Below, one piece after another: positions 7,773-10,932 of a DNA stretch of 10,932 nt; the stretch's first letter is position 1, and each line of letters opens with the position of its first letter. This DNA is from an uncultured Lachnospiraceae bacterium (lineage in GTDB: Bacteria > Bacillota > Clostridia > Lachnospirales > Lachnospiraceae), in the NCBI GenBank assembly GCA_902783445.1, contig CACZQX010000136.1, positions 1-10,932 of the forward strand. The letters are read 5' to 3'. A program made the position numbers and the translations under genes. Below the pieces are notes generated by a model, which saw only the letters and a list, made by a program, of their open reading frames with translations, did no database searches and was not told where the DNA came from.

Positions 7773-8363
7773 ATGGAGATAGATGAAAGAATGATAAAAA
7801 AATTGGAGTCAGCGATTGAAGCCATTTTATTTACTATGGGAGAATCCGTAGAACTAAAAAAAATTGCGGATGCAATCAATCATGACGAAGATACCACAAG
7901 AAAAATCATCAAAAATATGATGGATAAATATCTTGCGGAAGACAGAGGCATTACAATCGTTGAATTAAACGATTCTTATCAAATGTGTACAAAGGCGGAA
8001 ATGTACGACTATATCGCAAAAGTTGCCGCACAACCCCGTGATTATGTTCTTACGGATGTTCAATTGGAGACTCTTTCCATAGTTGCATACAAACAGCCTA
8101 TTACAAAGGGTGAAATCAGCAAAATCAGAGGAGTAAATTGTGACCATGCAATAAACAGATTGGTTGAAGTAGGATTGGTAGAGGAAAGAGGACGCTTAAA
8201 TGCGCCGGGCAGACCTCTTACTTTTGGTACCACGGAAGAGTTTCTTCGAAGATTCGGACTTTCCTCTGTGGAAGAACTTCCTATCGTTAATTCCGAAAAA
8301 ATCGAAGATTTCAAACGCGAGGCTGTTGATGAAATCGAAGGACAGATTAAATTTGATTTATGA
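7773..8363 (+). CDS. scpB: Segregation and condensation protein B (condensin accessory subunit)
   Basis: A 196-residue partner of ScpA and SMC. Family members dimerise and carry two winged-helix domains, which bind the central region of the kleisin. Here the first domain spans about residues 8-85 (AIEAILFTMGESVELKKIAD) and the second about 92-170. The second holds the conserved AYKQPITKGEISKIRGVN (residues 105-122) and GRPLTFGTTEEFLRRFGL (146-163). A charged tail of about 26 residues follows, as is common. The start at 7773 is supported by AAGGA at 7761-7765 with seven bases of spacing; the in-frame ATG at 7791 would cut into the first helix. It sits directly after scpA, the standard arrangement. 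No hairpin follows the stop codon, so read-through into the downstream genes is possible. Confidence 0.97.
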   Translation: MEIDERMIKKLESAIEAILFTMGESVELKKIADAINHDEDTTRKIIKNMMDKYLAEDRGITIVELNDSYQMCTKAEMYDYIAKVAAQPRDYVLTDVQLETLSIVAYKQPITKGEISKIRGVNCDHAINRLVEVGLVEERGRLNAPGRPLTFGTTEEFLRRFGLSSVEELPIVNSEKIEDFKREAVDEIEGQIKFDL

Positions 8364-8392
8364 TTGCAAATTCTTTATATTTTTAATATAAT
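8364..8392 (+). promoter_or_regulatory. Predicted sigma-A promoter between scpB and the downstream gene cluster
   Basis: TTGCAA at 8364-8369 and a perfect TATAAT at 8387-8392 are separated by 17 bases, starting immediately after the scpB stop codon. The predicted start, near 8399, falls in a small palindrome TTCTT-T-AAGAA (8394-8404) that could be an operator, though this is weak. The promoter would drive the 58-residue protein, the regulator, the flavoprotein and perhaps cmk. Confidence 0.58.
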
Positions 8393-8430
8393 CTTCTTTA
8401 AGAATGTTATTATTATAGATGGTGTGAATT

Positions 8431-8607
8431 ATGTTAAAAATGTCTAAAAGTGCCAGAACATTGGAGGATATAAAAACTCTTCCGGGTGTTTCGGGATATG
8501 AAAAATTAATGATTACAGTTAACGGCAAGTCATATGAGGTTCAAAGTGCCATTCCGGTAAATGGGCTTATTATGTTAGTTGCCGGAGACGAAGTGGTCGA
8601 TGAATAA
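8431..8607 (+). CDS. Unrecognised 58-residue protein
   Basis: A short reading frame of 58 residues from ATG 8431 to TAA 8605-8607. I do not recognise the family. The N-terminal part (MLKMSKSARTLEDIKTLPG) is basic and probably flexible or helical. Residues 26-58 alternate hydrophobic and polar positions (ITVNGKSYEV, then IPVNGLIMLVAGDEVVDE), suggesting a small beta-rich fold with an acidic end. There are no cysteines, no signal peptide and no full membrane segment. The coding case rests on position: a predicted promoter 39 bases upstream, a stop codon 12 bases before the next gene, and no competing frame of comparable quality in the gap. The ribosome binding site is weak (GGTGTG at 8421-8426). 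An alternative start is the ATG at 8440. Likely co-transcribed with the regulator that follows. The resemblance of ITVNGKSYEV to the beginning of biotinyl-carrier proteins is too short to carry a function. Confidence 0.65.
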   Translation: MLKMSKSARTLEDIKTLPGVSGYEKLMITVNGKSYEVQSAIPVNGLIMLVAGDEVVDE

Positions 8608-8619
8608 AAGGGTTGTTAA

Positions 8620-9621
8620 ATGTCAGATAATAAAAGTCTGTTAGATAAAATTGATGAAAAAATCTCGTGTATGAGTAAAGGACAAAAGAAATTGTCCAAA
8701 TATATAGCCTTAAATTATGATAAGGCTGTGTTTTTGACTGCCGCAAAGCTTGGAAAAACCGTAGGGGTCAGCGAATCCACGGTGGTACGCTTTGCAACAA
8801 TGCTTGGATATGATGGATATCCTCAATTTCAAAGAGCCTTAGAGTCTTTGGTTCGTGAAAAACTCGATTCAATCGAAAAAATCGAGGTCCCAACAGGTAA
8901 AACAACAAAAAGCGAAATTATTAAAACAGTCATGAAGTCGGATATGGAAAAGATCCGACTTAGTCTTGATTTGCTGGATTATCTTTCATTCAGTCAGGCC
9001 ATAGACAGTATTTTGGCTGCGGAAACAATATATGTGGTGGGAGTTCGCTCATGTGCCCCTTTGGCAGCTTTTTTTGCATTCAACTTGCGAATGATGTTTA
9101 AAAATGTTATTGAAATAACAACAAACAATTCCAGCGAAACCTTTGAGCAGATGCTTCGTCTTACGGAAAAGGACGTGGTTATAGGAATAAGTTTTCCGCG
9201 ATATTCCATGAGAACTCTTAAACTTATGGAATATGCAAATAACAAAAATGCGAAAGTTGTTTGCATTACCGACTCGAAACATTCACCGATGGTTTTGTAT
9301 TCATCCTGTAATCTTTTTGCCAGAACGGATATGATTACGGTTGTTGATTCTTTGGTTGCACCTTTATCACTTATTAATGCTTTGATTGTTGCTCTTTGTA
9401 TTATCAAAAAAGAAGAGGTAATCGATACGCTTACACAGCTCGATAAGGTCTGGGCCGATTATCAGGTTTACGGCGGCGACGAAATCAATTACGTTGATGA
9501 AGATGTAAGAATCAAGTTCAGTATGACTGAACTTATTGAAGAAGATATAGAAAACGGATTGGCATCCGATATTGTTGATGATATTTCAAAGATTATGGAA
9601 AGAAAACCGGAAGGTGATTAA
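8620..9621 (+). CDS. RpiR/MurR-family transcriptional regulator (HTH plus SIS domain) with acidic C-terminal tail
   Basis: A 333-residue cytoplasmic DNA-binding regulator. The N-terminal HTH_6 domain (about 1-80) has the typical helix-turn-helix around 40-70 (LGKTVGVSESTVVRFATMLG). The SIS domain (about 125-265), which in this family senses phosphosugars, shows YVVGVRSC (138-145), the SSET region, GISFPRYSMRTLK and VVCITDSKHSP. RpiR proteins are usually about 280-290 residues. The surplus is a tail from about 281 to 333 with roughly 16 Asp/Glu and 5 Lys/Arg. The start has AAAAGGG (8606-8612) with seven bases of spacing. It follows the 58-residue gene by 12 bases and abuts the flavoprotein gene. 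No sugar kinase, isomerase or transporter is nearby, so its ligand and targets cannot be inferred; autoregulation or control of this cluster is a guess. Confidence 0.92.
   Translation: MSDNKSLLDKIDEKISCMSKGQKKLSKYIALNYDKAVFLTAAKLGKTVGVSESTVVRFATMLGYDGYPQFQRALESLVREKLDSIEKIEVPTGKTTKSEIIKTVMKSDMEKIRLSLDLLDYLSFSQAIDSILAAETIYVVGVRSCAPLAAFFAFNLRMMFKNVIEITTNNSSETFEQMLRLTEKDVVIGISFPRYSMRTLKLMEYANNKNAKVVCITDSKHSPMVLYSSCNLFARTDMITVVDSLVAPLSLINALIVALCIIKKEEVIDTLTQLDKVWADYQVYGGDEINYVDEDVRIKFSMTELIEEDIENGLASDIVDDISKIMERKPEGD
9609..9616 (+). promoter_or_regulatory. Ribosome binding site of the flavoprotein, inside the regulator gene
   Basis: GGAAGGTG lies within the last codons of the regulator and is followed after five bases by the ATG at 9622. 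That ATG comes immediately after the regulator's TAA (9619-9621). This supports translational coupling between the two genes. Confidence 0.7.
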
Positions 9622-10869
9622 ATGAGTAATGTCTGCGTTATCGGTGGCGGTGCCGCGGGTATGATGGCAGCTGTCACTGCGGCTGAGGGCGGGAATAAGG
9701 TTACCCTTTTCGAAAAGAACGAAAAACTCGGAAAAAAGCTCTATATCACGGGCAAGGGAAGATGCAATCTTACAAATGCCTCGGATGAAGAAAATATTTT
9801 TAATAATATTTTGAAAAATAAAAAGTTTATGTACAGCGCTCTTTACTCTTTCAATTCTGACAACGTATGTGATTTTTTTAAAAGTTATGGTTTGGAAATC
9901 AAAGTAGAAAGAGGAAATCGCGTATTTCCGGCATCGGATAAATCCTCGGATGTTATATCAACCCTTGCAAGGGCCTTAAATAAGACCGGAGTGGATGTTC
10001 GCTTAAACAATCATGTTAGGACTTTGGTTTGCAAGGAAAACGATAATGAAAAATACGAAAAAAAGATTGATTATATAATTCTCGATAACAAGGAAAAGAT
10101 ATCCTTCGATAAAATAATTGTCGCAACGGGTGGTTTATCCTATCAATCCACGGGCTCGGACGGATGGGGAATTAAAGAAGCCGAAAAACTTGGCCTTAAA
10201 ACGGTGGATTTATTGCCGGGTTTGGTGCCCTTTAACATTAAAGAGGAATTTGTAAAAGACTTACAGGGACTTTCTTTGAGAAATGTAAGCTTGGAAATTA
10301 AATCAAACAACAAAAGCGTTTATAAGGATTTCGGCGAAATGTTATTTACGCATTTCGGCATAAGCGGCCCACTTGTGATTTCCGCATCAAGCGTGGTAAA
10401 TCGTTTGAAATCAAAGGGAAATTTAAAGATTTTTATTGATTTAAAACCGGCACTTTCAATGGAAGAACTTGATAAGAGAATCTTAAGAGACTTTGATGAA
10501 TTTAAGAATAAGTCCTTTAAAAACTCTTTGGAAAAACTTCTTCCGAAGAAACTTATTCCCGTTATTATAAATCTATCGGGAATCAATCCTGATAAGAAAG
10601 TAAACGAAGTGTCAAAAAAGGAAAGAAATACTCTTACGTCGCTTATGAAAAATTTTGAATTAACTTTTTCGGGATTCAGAGGTTTTAACGAAGCAATAAT
10701 TACATGCGGCGGAATTAATGTAAATGAAATTAATCCGGCAACAATGGAGTCCAAAAAGGTTGAAAATCTGTTTTTTTGCGGAGAAATGATTGATGTTGAT
10801 GCGTTCACCGGGGGATATAACCTTCAAATCGCTTGGTCAACGGGCAGACTTGCCGGACTCAGTGTTTGA
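9622..10869 (+). CDS. FAD-dependent oxidoreductase of the HI0933/YhiN/BaiN family
   Basis: A 415-residue flavoprotein, full length for the family that databases often call NAD(P)/FAD-dependent or aminoacetone oxidase family FAD-binding enzyme. The N-terminal Rossmann motif is VIGGGAAG (6-13), ending in an acidic residue, E31, that would bind the ribose of FAD. The family signature GKKLYITGKGRCNLTN covers residues 37-52. IIVATGGLSYQSTGSDGWG is the second nucleotide-related motif, MLFTHFGISGP the central insertion motif, and FFCGEMIDVDAFTGGYNLQIAWSTG (384-408) closes the FAD pocket. Characterised relatives include BaiN of Clostridium scindens, reported in bile-acid dehydroxylation, but most members sit beside cmk and their substrate is unknown. 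No bai genes are seen here, so a bile-acid role is not supported. It is translationally linked to the regulator upstream, and cmk follows after 39 bases without a terminator. Confidence 0.93.
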   Translation: MSNVCVIGGGAAGMMAAVTAAEGGNKVTLFEKNEKLGKKLYITGKGRCNLTNASDEENIFNNILKNKKFMYSALYSFNSDNVCDFFKSYGLEIKVERGNRVFPASDKSSDVISTLARALNKTGVDVRLNNHVRTLVCKENDNEKYEKKIDYIILDNKEKISFDKIIVATGGLSYQSTGSDGWGIKEAEKLGLKTVDLLPGLVPFNIKEEFVKDLQGLSLRNVSLEIKSNNKSVYKDFGEMLFTHFGISGPLVISASSVVNRLKSKGNLKIFIDLKPALSMEELDKRILRDFDEFKNKSFKNSLEKLLPKKLIPVIINLSGINPDKKVNEVSKKERNTLTSLMKNFELTFSGFRGFNEAIITCGGINVNEINPATMESKKVENLFFCGEMIDVDAFTGGYNLQIAWSTGRLAGLSV

Positions 10870-10908
10870 TTTTAAAAATAACATAACAAGCATAAGAGAG
10901 GAATTATT

Positions 10909-10932
10909 ATGGCAAATATAGCAATTGACGGA
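10909..10932 (+). CDS. cmk: Cytidylate kinase, first 8 codons (cut by window end)
   Basis: The reading frame begins with the residues MANIAIDG and then leaves the window. This matches the start of bacterial cytidylate kinases, where the P-loop follows as IAIDGPAGAGKST. A ribosome binding site, AGAGAGGA around 10895-10902, precedes the ATG by about seven bases. In many clostridia cmk follows the HI0933-type flavoprotein gene, as it would here. The enzyme phosphorylates CMP and dCMP to the diphosphates using ATP. Only eight residues are visible, so the call rests on those plus context. Confidence 0.75.

Noticed and set aside
8394..8404. Palindrome TTCTT-T-AAGAA at the predicted transcription start after scpB
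   Set aside because: Arms of only five A/T-rich bases occur often by chance in such DNA. It is mentioned with the promoter but not called as an operator.
8994..9407. Minus-strand open frames opposite the SIS domain of the regulator
   Set aside because: They are fully covered by the regulator, whose domain motifs are unambiguous, and have no ribosome binding site or family resemblance.
10320..10808. A 162-codon open frame on the minus strand opposite the flavoprotein gene
   Set aside because: It lies entirely within a well-recognised gene; its translation has low-complexity Ser/Phe/Leu character and no recognisable motif. It is a shadow of the opposite strand's codon bias.
1..10932. A new defence, mobile or biosynthetic system
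   Set aside because: No transposase, integrase, phage, toxin-antitoxin, nuclease, CRISPR repeat or biosynthetic cluster gene is visible. Nearly all coding sequence belongs to known families in ordinary contexts.

Overview
The window looks like a chromosomal core segment from a low-GC, strictly anaerobic Gram-positive bacterium, most likely class Clostridia and probably Lachnospiraceae. The evidence is AT-rich DNA with AGA-biased arginine codons, strong GGAGG-type ribosome binding sites, a full-length pyruvate:ferredoxin oxidoreductase, a lipoteichoic-acid-synthase-type membrane enzyme, and an scpA-scpB ... flavoprotein-cmk gene order of the kind I recall from clostridia. The family placement is inference. 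I see no insertion sequence, prophage gene, tRNA, rRNA, CRISPR array or attachment site.

Layout. (1) 37-3573, plus strand: pyruvate:ferredoxin (flavodoxin) oxidoreductase, nifJ, closed by a textbook intrinsic terminator at 3594-3621. (2) 3649-5952, plus strand: a sigma-A-type promoter, a short leader with a small hairpin, and an LtaS-like polytopic membrane protein with an extracellular sulfatase-fold domain and an extra C-terminal beta-type domain. (3) 5968-6804, minus strand: a membrane-anchored metallophosphoesterase, convergent with the previous gene. A hairpin at 5976-6004 lies inside its last codons and probably terminates the plus-strand transcript. (4) 6805-6998: a divergent promoter region. 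(5) 6999-8363, plus strand: scpA and scpB, the two non-SMC subunits of condensin. (6) 8364-10932, plus strand: a second promoter, an unrecognised 58-residue protein, an RpiR/MurR-type SIS regulator with an acidic tail, a BaiN/YhiN/HI0933-type flavoprotein whose ATG directly follows the regulator's stop codon, and the first 8 codons of cytidylate kinase (cmk).

How the genes relate. nifJ is energy metabolism: it turns pyruvate into acetyl-CoA, CO2 and reduced ferredoxin. The LtaS-like protein and the metallophosphoesterase are envelope-associated, but their convergent arrangement argues against co-transcription. ScpA and ScpB work with SMC in chromosome segregation. The 58-residue protein, regulator, flavoprotein and cmk are closely spaced on one strand with no visible terminator between them, so they may form one operon downstream of scpAB.

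Most of the window is ordinary housekeeping DNA, and I found no clear evidence of an undescribed multi-gene system. The items most worth a second look are the unrecognised 58-residue protein, the acidic-tailed RpiR regulator with no sugar genes nearby, the terminator hairpin embedded in an opposing gene's coding end, and the C-terminal extension of the LtaS-like protein.
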